Shown in pieces: positions 38,568-50,500 of a stretch of DNA of 64,000 bases. The notes beneath the pieces are model-generated. The model ran no database searches. It saw only the letters and a list, made by a program, of their open reading frames with translations, and was not told the origin of the DNA. The position numbers and the translations under genes are program-made. Origin of the DNA: Phascolomyces articulosus (lineage: Eukaryota; Mucoromycota; Mucoromycetes; Mucorales; Lichtheimiaceae); the NCBI GenBank assembly GCA_025677815.1, contig JAIXMP010000001.1, forward strand, positions 1,426,001 to 1,490,000. Direction: 5' to 3'. Numbering within the stretch: position 1 is the first letter of the stretch; each line of letters begins with the position of its first letter.

Positions 38568-41500
38568 AGTACAAGATCGGGATACCATCCGGTCACATAG
38601 TAATCATCCTTGTTTTTCTCTTTCCCCAACCTTTTCTCTTCTTCTCACCCAACAAACAACAGCATTATTATTATATATCAAATCCGCTTCTATATAGCAT
38701 AAATTATATTTTTCCTTTTTATTTTCTCTTATAGTTATTGTGTATGACATTATATCTTATATGGTAGTTTATTTTTCTTTATTTACAATAAAAACCACTT
38801 ATATATCCATTATTGCTAATATTATAAATATATATTCTCTGTCTACTTGAAAAGTGGGATGATGTAGGATAAACCGATTAGTGTATATAATATGTATGCA
38901 AGACGGAGAAAAATAAAATAAGGATGGATGACGATGATTCTTTATTATTTCGTTTCAAAAAAATAAAAAAATAAAAAAAAATACGCTATTATTCTATGAT
39001 CATTATTTTATGGAGTAAATAAAAAAAAAGATCTTCTTGGTCTGTCCGCATTAAAATCGATTGAATCGTGCGTGACTCCGTTCAAGAAAAAAAAACCTCG
39101 TCAAAAGTCGTCGTTTCTCGGAAGCACGACGATACATTATCAAAGTCTAATAATTCCAACTTTAATATGTATTGTGGAAAAAAAAAAGAAGAGAAAGATT
39201 ACATATGCACATGGAAATTAGAGCTTTTCCCATTGGATTATAAAGTATTCTTCCTTTATCCCTTATGCTACATCATCATCATCATCATCATCATCTTGAG
39301 ATACAACAAAGAATAGATGATGAGGTTAACTCAGCAGTGAAGAAGAGGTGGCAGTAAGGGGGTTCTTGTTGATATCCTTAATGAAAAAAAAAACTAAGAA
39401 ACTCCTTGCCCTAAATTCTTTTAAAACCATCGTAACGACGATCAGCTTGCATAAAAAAAATAAAGTAAATGGGATGGATGGGCATGATATATGTAATAAT
39501 CTAGGAAACAAAAGCAAAAAAAAAAAAAAAACACGACGATTATTCAATGCATTGCATAATAATCCAATAATTACTCATAAATATCGACATAATCCACATT
39601 TTTGTTATTCATCAATCTTTTCTTTTCTTTTTTTTTGTATATGAAACGAAAAGGGATTTTTATTTATTTATTATCATTTCACCCGTGCAGAAATTGAATG
39701 GGATATCAAAGGATCGTCGTTGCTTTTGGTTGCCGCGCATAATTAGATGAAAGAGTAAAAAAAAGATTAGTCTAAAATTGATGTGTTTTATCGCCAGAGT
39801 TTATATAGAGTGTTATGATCTGCAGGGTAAAATAGAAACAACTGGCATTACTATCATATGTAGATAGAATTCATACTAAAAATGTTATATCTATCTATTT
39901 ACTTTTCCCATCTATAATAAAGCACAACATGTATTGGATAGCGGGAATGAAAAAAAAAACTTGTTGAATGCCAAACGATCAGCCAAGCAAGTACAGTGCA
40001 TAATTAAAGTTGTTTTTTTGAGTGCTGCACCCACATGGTTTTATGTTATTACCCGCCATAAATATTGTTATTACTATGTACTGATGATGAACAACTAAAA
40101 TTTCTATTGAGGTAATGAGTTTTATTCTTTTTTAAATATTCAAAGTAGTAGTAATGGAATCATTAATATTATTATCATCATCGTCATGATATGGCTAAAT
40201 AGTCGCGTAAAGGTAATAATAAGGATTTTTTTTTTGTAGCATAATTAAGAGTTTTTTTTTTTACGTCAATACTAAAGATACAAACTCTCATGATGGCACG
40301 TTGGGTGCTTTTTTTTGGGTCCTTCACCAAGAAGAAAAGTTTATGCATTGCTGAATTGATATCAATATATATCCCCTTTCTCCTTTTTAGTAGATTATAT
40401 TTGGAAGTATCATATTATTTTTATATTATTGTTATTATTATTATTATTATTATTATAATAGATGTAGGATGTATAATAAAAATGTGGGGATAAACAATAA
40501 TCAATAAATTCAATAACTACCTCGTGGGGTGTAAGACTCTTCATAAAAAGAATAATAACATAATTTATATTTATTCAATATAATATTTCTAGTCTGAGAC
40601 AGGAGAATAGTTCATCTTTATATATATAGCTAGGTATGTAACATATACTTGTTTTATTCTTATTTTGGCTCCTCCTATTTTCTATTTGTATATAGACCTT
40701 CTCCTCTCTCACAATGATTTATATATCTTCTCCGCTTTTTTTTTTCAAGGATGTTGCATAAGGTCTTGTAAATGTATATTCAAATGCATAAAATATCTGT
40801 GTGTGTGAGAAATATCTTAGGAATTTGATCTAATTAGAAGAGATATGCAAAGGAAGTAGTGTGAGGAGTTGACGAATATATAGGAGATAGGACGACGAAG
40901 GAGAAAAACTATGAAAGAAAAGGGTAAAGTATATATAATAAAATATTACTTATCACAAACGGTTTTCAGCCACCAAAGTTTTTAAATGTGTTACTCCTAG
41001 TTGTTTTTATTTTACGCCATAAAAAAAAACTGAATTCTCAGAACCAATACTATGTTGGCATTCTTAAAAGATATCCGTTTATACCGACCATCATTGTTTA
41101 CATAGTATTTTTATCATAGCAATGGGGAACAAGTAAGAATGCCGCTATCTGTTTGGTACTAGAGAATAAGTATTTAATGGGGAGCCAAAAACAAACAGAT
41201 CAGATAGTATTGAATAAGATGGAACAGTTCACAAAAACGAGTCATCAGTCCTCCTTAACTTTCTCTCAAAAGCAATATTTCCGAATTGTCGTCACCATAG
41301 ACTTACTATTTTTACTTAAGGCAGGGTTTTATAATTAATAAACATATACTGGTCTTTCAACAATAGAAATACCAACAAATGCATCAAATGTTGTTATTAG
41401 TTACTAAAGTCTAAGAATGATGATATAATCTGACTTATTTGTTTATTATTTTTCCACAGCAAAATAATTGATTACCAACAAGAATTAAATAAAAAAAAGT

Positions 41501-43038
41501 TAGACCATTCTGTTTCCTATGTAAAAATGGTGATTGTCTATAATTCAAACGAGATGAAGGGAGCAACGTATTGCCAAAAGTGAACCGAAGGTGTAGCGTA
41601 GATATATAACAATACTAAGATGGCCCCATACATGCTGCATCCCTGGTCTAAGATTTGCTGCGCTCGTATTAATTTTGTTTTTTCAATTCACAAGTTGATC
41701 CAAATATGGCGACATGTCTTCATTATGATCGTTGCATTACCATAAACATTCTTTTTCATGTGTTATATTTTGGAATGGCAAACACTAAGGAAAAAACAAA
41801 AGTAACAGATATATTTCAAAAAAAAAGCAAAAAACTATAAAGGAACAGCAAGCCTACCCGAGCATATCAATTGGCAACAAGAAGATAGTTCCAGTTCAAT
41901 GAGATTCGATACGATTATATAGCAAGAATCCTCAACCTACTAATCCATACGCATATATTATCGCAATCATAATAAATAGTAAAAAAAAATATACAGTTAT
42001 CATTATCAATTTATTTATGCAATACTCCCATAGTCTCTTTCTAAAACAACATGTTCTTATTCAACATCTGGCCAATAAATGGTACCAGATTGTGTATCAG
42101 AATTCACCTGGGAAAAATAGCATGATTTCAACTAGAGCAATATTAAATGATAAAACTGTCGTCATGGTGGGTGCACTCATCCAAATGTGCAAAGACATCT
42201 TTCTGTCCCACTGAAGAAAAAGGAATTGGAATATTGCGTTGATTGGAATCACTGTTGTAAAACATAAGAAGAGAAGGAACAATGGCATATCCCAAAGATT
42301 TATCATTGTGTTATCCGATGTCTTGGTATAAAGGTGGAGTTGTAGTAAGTGATCCACGCGAGATGCGAAGGGGACAGATATTTCGCTATCGCGACTGGGT
42401 AAGTAGTCTAGCGGTCGGCCTGTATGGAGGCGAATGATGTCTGCGAATCTCCCAATGCTGAGATCTACAACAGTCGGCGGGGGTGGACCTTTCATTGCGA
42501 CTTTCTCTTTCGCTGATTTTGGACTACCGTTTAAACCTGATCTTTCGCCTGAAAGTACAGGGAGGTGGAAGCTGATGTAATATCACCTCCTCATGATAGC
42601 TTCTGGGAACCATTACTGTATTATTTTATAATTATACAATAGCAAGCATGGGCTAAAAGCATTACAGTTTAATAAAGCATTATTGTTCCTTGTTTCTTTT
42701 TATTGTCGTGTAATATTTATCTTTCATTATCATCATCATCGTTGTTGTTTAGTATTAACTTTGTTGTTATTTTTTTTTGATTCGCATCAAGTTCTCAAAT
42801 AACACTGTGCATTTCACTTGTTTTTTTTTCCTATCAAAACTACTATACTTTCCCTTTGTTAAAACGACTCTTTTTTCGCTCCAAATTTCACAAAATGTCT
42901 TATTTTTCTATAGTGAAGTATAATTTTGTACTTCATACTTTGATTCGTTCAATTTTTCAAATATCTTGTAAAGAAAAATGACTACACTACATCTCTCTAT
43001 TCCCTCCCATTTAATATTCCTCTTTTCTCCGTTCAATA
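38568..43038. other. Gene-poor region, 4.5 kb
   Basis: No gene could be recognised. It holds simple repeats, such as (CAT)8 near 39271-39294 and an ATT array near 40431-40460, plus many A/T homopolymers. One patch of contrasting base composition is listed separately. Scattered short open frames (for example 41153-41338 and 42017-42214 on plus) have no family resemblance. Confidence 0.5.
42097..42548 (-). other. Possible orphan coding exon or degraded element in a GC-richer patch
   Basis: On the minus strand a frame stays open for about 150 codons, from a splice-acceptor-like TTTCAG at 42549-42554 to 42097. The first 80 codons (SAKEKVAMKGPPPPTVVDLS, then GRFADIIRLHTGRPLDYLPS) have a normal amino-acid mix, unlike the homopolymer-driven frames elsewhere. 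Base composition there (42330-42575) is close to half G+C, against roughly 30% around it. The second half turns hydrophobic and looks less coding. I do not recognise a family. It may be a fragment of a mobile element or a decayed gene. Confidence 0.3.
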
Positions 43039-43372
43039 CAGTGGACCCCCGTTTTTCGCAATTTGATATTTCCACAAAAAAAAAAAGGTGCAAGAGATGA
43101 GGTATTGCAAAAGGTGGGAGTATACATTCGGTTCTACAAATCCTATTTAGAAGTAACTCGCATCAATAATATTGATATATCTTTGTAATCTCACATGATG
43201 TATTTCTCTCTATACTATAATTTGCTATTAGATTTAACAGGATAAGCTGACTTGGGGCTAATATCTGTGTCAATTTGCAATTTTACTAAGTGTTTCATGA
43301 TGACATTTCCTAAATAATTGTAGAACCTGGGAATGTGTAATTACCGAGACTACAAAAGGCGGGGGTCCATTG
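43039..43372. mobile_element. Pogo/Tc1-mariner-type MITE with TA target duplication
   Basis: The left end reads CAGTGGACCCCCGTTTTT, and the right end, reverse-complemented, reads CAATGGACCCCCGCCTTT. Both ends are directly flanked by TA (43037-43038 and 43373-43374). CAGTGGACCCCCG-like ends with TA duplication are characteristic of pogo/Fot-type elements. The 334-bp interior has no transposase frame, so the element is non-autonomous. A further degenerate copy of the terminal sequence lies inside at about 43102-43126. It sits about 450 bp upstream of the ribosomal P1 gene. Confidence 0.8.
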
Positions 43373-43374
43373 TA

Positions 43375-43824
43375 TAGTTATTCCTTTGATGAAAGATGGA
43401 CATAAGTCCATGTTATAATTGACCAATATCAATAATTATTGATCTCTGACATCAATTTCCTATTATGGTGAAAAGCGAGTATTTGGAAATCCATGAAGCC
43501 AAATAAAGAAGTCACTGATTATGGTCAAGAGCAGTTAAACATGTAATAATAATGAATAACTATGTCAGGTAAATCAAGCGCTCAAAAAACTATTCTTCGC
43601 TAGGTAACGTATATATCATTAAGGAATATTAAGATGGGTCACAGGTATTGAAAAAAAAATAGGAACATCGAAACTTGACCAGGACTGCAGTTTGTTGCAC
43701 CAATAATACAAGCCACATCCAACGAAAAAATTAAATAGCCAACAAATCTTGGACCTTGGATGAACTCTTTGATCGACTTGTATCCCAGTCTAGGGTTAAA
43801 ACGTTACTTGCGACAAACTCCATA
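43375..43824 (+). promoter_or_regulatory. Promoter region of the ribosomal P1 gene
   Basis: 450 bp between the MITE and the start codon. No TATA box stands out. A TTAGGGTT-like stretch (TCTAGGGTTAAAACG) at about 43788-43802 lies just upstream of the ATG and resembles telomere-box type elements often seen at ribosomal-protein genes; this is a suggestion only. Confidence 0.3.
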
Positions 43825-44367
43825 ATGTCTTCTGATCTTGCCATCGTCTACGCTGCTCTCATCCTTAAGGATGACAATGTTGAAGTCACCGTAAGTTTTT
43901 TTTTATCGAGTAGAAAACAACATTAACTTACAAGGAGTCAATGTTCTTTTTTTTTTCTTCTAAATAAGCAAATGGAGTAAATCTAACATAAGAATCATGT
44001 TTTAAAAAATATATAGGCTGACAAGCTCCAAACTCTTGTCAAGGAAGCTGGTTTGACCGAAATTGAACCTATCTGGTTCTCTCTTTATGCCAAGGCTCTT
44101 GAAGGCCAAGACCTTAAGGAACTTATCTTCAACGTTGGTGCTGGTGCTGGTCCCGCTGTTGCTGGTGGTGCTGCTGCCGCTGGTGGTGCCGCTGGTGAAG
44201 AAGCTGCCCCCGAAGAAGCAAAGGAAGAAGAAAAGGAGGAATCTGATGAAGATATGGGCTTCGGTAAGTTGGATTTTTTTTTTCTTAATAAGTAGAATGG
44301 CATGTTTATATAAAAACAATTTCATCTAACTCTTTATTTATTATTATAAACAGGTCTCTTCGACTAA
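43825..44367 (+). CDS. RPP1: 60S acidic ribosomal protein P1
   Basis: P1 pairs with P2 to form the ribosomal stalk that recruits elongation factors. Three exons (43825-43890, 44017-44263, 44354-44367) give 108 aa in frame. The N-terminal helical dimerisation domain ([20 protein letters not shown]) identifies P1 rather than P2. An Ala/Gly/Val-rich hinge follows, then an acidic Glu/Lys tail ending [11 protein letters not shown], the conserved stalk C-terminus. The last exon carries only the final four residues and the stop. AATAAA occurs about 40 bp after the stop. The Ser in the ESDED context is the usual casein-kinase-2 site of the family. Confidence 0.97.
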
Positions 44368-44758
44368 AGTCATAAAACAATTGTCCATCAAAGATTTTTG
44401 TCGAATAAATAAGTTCATTCTCCATCATATACTATACCTATTTTGATTTCTTTGATATTCTTTTTGGATATATAAATATGGGGAAGAATTTGATATTAGT
44501 TTTTATTGGTAATGAAGTATAGAGAATGGGTGAAAGAAAGTATTGTAAGAAGATCATAACAACATGAGTAGGACTAAAATCACTCATTCATATTATTAGA
44601 AAGTTTTTTTTTTTTTTAATTCACTGACATGGTTTTTTCATTATTAAAAATGTGCTATGTAGTAATGTTTTAATCAGGCTTTTTACAAATGTAGTATAAC
44701 TAGTAAGCAGGTATTGGAGGAAAAAGATGATGTGATTTTTTAAGCTATCATTTTAGAG

Positions 44759-46949
44759 TTAGGCAATAGCAGAAATAAGGTCATGAAGGATGTCATAGCA
44801 TTCATTCAATAAAGCTGTACAAATTGCTTGACCTAAAAAAAAAGTTGAAAACATATCAAGTTTCTGGGAGAAATAGAGAAATAGAGAAAAAGAAGAAAAA
44901 TATTTATATACCTTCAGGAATATTATTATCTTCATCATAAAAGATGCCATTCACACGCATATTATCGATACTAGCCAATTTCATTTGATATCTAAAAAAA
45001 ACAAATAAAGAGTTAACGCATGAAATAACAATGAAAGCATCACAAAAAAATAAATAAATTAACATACGGGTAAAGATCACGCGCTATATAAACAACATAA
45101 AGTATATCAGTATAGTGTTTCTACTGGATACTTTTGGAAAAATCATCTAACCGCCAATACAATAAACAACTTACGTGAATCTGGTTTGCCACACTTTGTC
45201 ACTTCAACAAGACATCGTCGTACAGTGCTTAATTGATTATGGACCGGCATCAATGCTTCCGCTACTGGTACGTTTTCACTGAGCATTTTCGTAATCAATC
45301 GGTAACAACCACGTAATAAAAAGTTGATCACGGTTTGACCTTCAGCCACATTGCCTTCTGTATCTTTAAATTTCCCATCATCTCGTAGTTTTTCAATTTC
45401 TTGTAATTGCAACTGCGTAGTCAAATTAGATGGTTTACGTAAGTTAGATAAACAAAACAAAAAAAAAGATGACTCCCACATATATATACAAAAACAAACT
45501 TCGGAAAAATGACATCTTATTTTTCCTTCATTTCATATATTTACCTGAAACATATAAAGATCAGTTTCACGTAACGTCCAACGATGTGTGAATGCCAACC
45601 GTTCCAATTGACTTTTGATATCTTTCAATCGATCCGCCAAAGGTATTAATGAAATTGAAATGTTTTCACTTGAAGCAATAAGATCATGAGTTTCTTCATA
45701 AAGTTGTTCCAATAATCCTTCTACAACTCCTCGTCCAGCAAGGCTATTGCACTTTTCATGAAATTCTTTATCGATTTGTCGAACCTAATCCATTCTTTCA
45801 TATAAGTATTGCATTTTTTTAAAAAAAATCTCTTTCTCCCTCCCCTTTTCGCACCCCTAGATTCGATCTTTCTATACCTTCACTTGAAATGGGATAATAT
45901 CATTTGAAGAGAATCCTGAGGGTCGTGATGCAATACTTCCCAAATCTCGTCGTATAGCAACCAATTCATTATGTACTGGTTTCCTATTGATTAATATGTA
46001 TATCTAATGATTACTATCATCGATGATTATTTTTCTCTTATTCTTTTTACATATTCAAATCAATACTTACAACTCGGGAGATATATCCCGGATAGTCGCC
46101 AAAAGTTCGTTTAATTCATGCTCCATAGTAACAATCAGACATCATTACAAAATTTACCATTTCAACCCTTTATACATCACGCTATAAGATATTTAGACAC
46201 TTACTAGATCGCAACAGTTTTTTCTTTAATAAATCAAGGAATGATGAAGCTACTTCTGTATTGCCAGCATTAATGATGCTTTCAACATCTGCAACTCGTT
46301 CTTCGATTTCCACAAGGATTGTATCAGTGTATATCCCCATTTGTGTTAATTGTTCTAAATATCTCTATTGTTTATACTTTAATTAGTAACAATCGATGCG
46401 CCATTTCATTCTTCTCATTGTTTTCTCCCCCCCTTGTCCCTTCATTAAATATATTTACCTCTACAGTGACTAAATGAACATATACGGCTGGACCTATTTT
46501 TTTGTATGTATCCATAAGTATTCTACTACAAGACCCTTTCAAAAAGGTCTACATATCCAAATCTTACTAATCCATGTACGTACTTTCCCTATTTCGACCT
46601 AAACTCATGAAAAAGAGAGATAATAATGACATGACATCGTCAAGTACGTCATTGAGCCGATTGCGTGCTTTAGGATCCCAAATATCGTCTGATCGAAGGT
46701 TTGCTAATGACTCCACTTGTTTTTCCGTTTCGTAATACAATGGTAAGATTTCTTCACTTCTTGCACTTGAATCACGATCCTTTTTCAATGCTGATAACTT
46801 GTGTCGTACGGTAATCAAGTTTTCCAAGACAGGAAGTTCTATTTTATGCAATAAAAACTTGTTAAAAAGAACGATCGTTTCTTACTGGATAAGTAATGTC
46901 ATTCATATATGTTATTTTTACCTTTTGGCGGAATGGGCACCACGGTCAT
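44759..46949 (-). CDS. UPF0662 / DUF2408 family protein (yeast YPL260W/CUB1-like)
   Basis: A conserved fungal family of unclear function; the yeast member is linked to copper and bleomycin sensitivity. Exons: 46949-46922, 46838-46584, 46535-46459, 46364-46205, about 46125-46071, 45983-45878, 45784-45545, 45412-45175, 45083-45068, 44991-44912 and 44832-44759, giving 442 aa. The protein is mostly helical. Family blocks are LPVLENLITVRHKLSALKKDR, KPVHNELVAIRRDL and LMPVHNQLSTVRRCLVEVTK, then RDLYPYQMKLASIDNMRVNG and IPEGQAICTALLNECYDI at the end. The ninth exon is 16 nt. The junction between exons 4 and 5 has a good donor (GTAAGT after 46205), but the in-frame acceptor would end in TA, not AG (see findings). 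All other junctions are GT-AG and in phase. Confidence 0.85.
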
Positions 46950-47537
46950 TTTTTTAAAACAAAAAAGTGTGGGAAAGTTTGGGATAAAGAAGAAAGAAAA
47001 AAGAAAAAGAATAGCGAAAGATTTCTGAACTATAAAGACTCTCGGAACAAATCTTTATTTAAGAGGTATTAGAAAGCTAAGAAGAACTGTCACGTCAAAG
47101 AGCAAAAGATTTAGGGGAGAATTTGATGAAGAATCCCCCTCTTCTTTTTAATTCATTCATTTTATTTCATCAGGACGTTTTTGTTCTCTTCTCTCTCTGT
47201 TCAATCCCCTTACTATCAAATGATGATAAACCAATTTTAAGGGTTCTGCATCAATTTATCATCCAAAAATATAATTCTTTGTTATCTTCTGTCTGTGTTT
47301 AAGGTCAAGATAGGAAAGTGACACAAGAATACACAAGTTGGTTGTGGTAACAACCACGTGGCGCGGAAAAACGGCATTTTTCGTATTTTATTTGAATATA
47401 TAAAATCATTGGAAAATTACTATGTACAAAATGAAGAAAAAGAAATAGCAAATGTGTGTTTGTGTGGTTGAAAGAGTGAGTGAGTGTGTGTAAATGATAT
47501 GAACGTGCAAGTGTAATTAAAAAGAAAAAAAAAGATA
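46950..47537. other. Intergenic region between MED13 and the UPF0662 gene
   Basis: 588 bp that should hold the UPF0662 promoter and the 3' end of MED13, both on the minus strand. It includes a (GT/GA)-rich stretch at about 47455-47490. No gene was seen. Confidence 0.5.
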
Positions 47538-50500
47538 TTAAGAGCCAACAACAAGAAGAATCCGACAAAGTCGTTCAACTAATGCTATATGTGTTGGTAA
47601 CAGTGTCGTATTACTTCTGCCGGCATAAGATGGAGGATAATTGACATAAGACAAGGCATTATATTGTTTGATAATATCATGTAATGCGGTATAAGGTGTA
47701 CGTGATGATAGATTATTGTATACAAGATGGAGTTCCAGTGCCAGCGGTTGACTCCTTGGTAAGCCCTGCACCAGCGCCGGGTTTCGTGATATGATAAGGT
47801 ATCCAGTAGATAATGAAAGTATCCAACTATCTAATTCGTTCATAGCTTCCATTGCTAAATCACCTTGGTAAATATTCACTCGTTGTCTGGAATAAGCTAC
47901 TCGATGGTTTAACATGATCATGTAGCTACCACTTGTTGTATCGCCATTCAAGAATTCCTTATTACTATTACTACTATTCATTGGAACGGATGATGATGAT
48001 GTTTTTGGTGTAGCTGTTGTACCCGATGGTTTTATAGTCGTGCTACTACCAGTACTATTGGGCGTTGTTGGTGTGCCAGCATTTGTTGCAGAAGTTGCTG
48101 ATGTCGAAGCGGTATTGAAAGGTGATGAAGACGCAAATGTGTAACCGTCTGATGTTGTTGTCGTAGATTGCGTCATATCTTGATCGTTTCCGTGCTTGTA
48201 AAGAATTTCATCATCAAAATGTAATGGAGATTCGATATCCATACCAACAATAGCTACTTTTTCATTGGAATCACCAGTAGAATGGAGTGAATCAAGCCAT
48301 GCTAAGGAAAATAAAGTGTCTCTTGAGTGAGTATATTCTATCTCTCTTTATTCATCCACTTCACAAAAAAAAACACTATTGGATCAATAAATATACATAC
48401 CTTGAAGTTCGCTTTCAAATATCAATCCAATCTTGGCTAACACATAAGACCAAGAGATACCTGTTCGTCGAGCAATATTACGTGTACGAGTCCATGCTTC
48501 GGTAAATACTTTGACAAGAGGCGAAACTGGCATTTTGCTACTCACGCTTTGAATCTCAAGGACAGCAAATTCCAAAAGTTCTCCTCGATGATCAGACCAC
48601 ACTATCACCATCCATCGACGATCCAAACTAAAACTATAAGCCATATGAAGTGTTGCTGTTGGATCCACAACAATGGTTGGAAATTTAACGATTGGCTTAT
48701 CGATGGATAACTTGATACTATCCGGTGGTTGTGGGGCAATGACCCATGGTGGGGTATAAAAGCTTGATAAGGAACGTTTACCATCATAGTCCTATTGTGG
48801 TTTTGATCCGTCATTTTATACTGTTAGTAGCAGTTCATATATATAGCGTAAAATCGTTAAATTAGAATAACTAAAAGCTTATTTACCAGTCGATCTTCCA
48901 GGCTATGGCATTGGCTGTATATGGAAAAAGCGATATCTTTGAGTGTCACCATGGTACACGTTTGATCAAGTCTAAGAGCATGATTCAATGGAATGATCTG
49001 CATTACAAATTGATGCGTAGTGAAATTGGATCTTGTTGGATGGTGTTTTGCTGCTTCAGCATAAGAAGAAAGTATTTTACTAAAGCAACGACTCAGATCA
49101 AGATTTGATGATAACTGAGACGATGGATTCATCAAATAAATTACAATATTACTTATGCCTCTTTCAGGTGGTAGAGTGCCTGTATGGCCTAATGCTGTTC
49201 CAAGAGCTTCACATGCTCTTGTGTATCCATTTAGCCAAGAGGATCCATCATCTACCACAATATCAGTGTTTTTTTATGTAAGTATTAATTTTCTCTCTCT
49301 GCCTTTTTCGCTATTTTCATGAATGTAAAAATGTATAACTAAACTTACTTTGAATAGGTACAGCACCATGAAAGAATTGATCTGTTGAACCTGGTCTATG
49401 GGTACCCAACTGACAAGTTTCATAGACACTATTAAGATTGGTAAAAAACATGGATAACTGTCCCGCAATATCATGGTTATCAGGATAAAGCACAAAATAC
49501 AAAATACTATTTTTGCTTGAATACGGTTCAAGTCGAAGTTTTTCCCAAAATCCTATCATTGTGGTTGCTCCTTGAATACATTCACTTTGTCGCCCCACAA
49601 CAATTTCGGGTGGGGAAAGGGCATTCAAGTTGGGTTCACCTGTTTTTCGTTTCTTGACTTGAAATTTACCATAGTATTTTGAGTGAACTGGTGCGTTTTC
49701 CGCTATATGAAACAATAAAAATGTTAATATATATCTATTTCAACCAATTGAATGAATCGGTTATATACTTTTTTTTATTTATTCCTTGACTACTTACCAG
49801 ATAATTCATAATAATCTTGAACTTTGAGTGGACCTTTGACACTAATAGAACCAAGTGATGGTAACATATCATCCTCAGTTTGATAATGGAAAACACCTTC
49901 AAGGATTTGTTTAAAATCACTTATCGCACGAGTTGTTGTTCCGTTCAAACTTGGTACATGTGTGATATCTACATATAGACAAGAGGATGTTTTAATTTCA
50001 CTTTACTACATGCTAATCTAAATCTCTTAGCGAAAATGTATTGTATGATTATTTCTTTTACCTCCACGAATACTTTGAATCAATTCAGTTTGTCTAGCAA
50101 CAATTGCTTCAGCAGCTTCATCATGAAAAGTACCATCAGAACTAGATGACATACTATCTGGTAATACTCCTGTAAATGGATAACCACCCCATACAGTTTG
50201 TTGACACAGATGATCAAGAGGAATCATATCACTTGAACAAAATTTTTCTGGATGAATGGAATCCACGATAATACCACCAAATGGACTGTCATAATCCAAC
50301 ACCACATTCGCAATTCGATGTCGTTTCGGTTTATTCCTTGTATCACCTAACAATCGACGAACATAGGCCATTTGTGCATGCATTAATCGATCGACTGGAT
50401 CAATATCATCATTACTATCTACCTCTTGACTACTCAAGCTAATATTGGATGATGTGGTTGAATCATCATCTTCATCACTGGATGATGAGCAAGAAGAAGA

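Noticed and set aside
41153..42214. Short plus-strand open frames at 41153-41338 and 42017-42214
   Set aside because: Each is about 60 codons, has no homologous motif and no flanking splice structure; they are consistent with chance.
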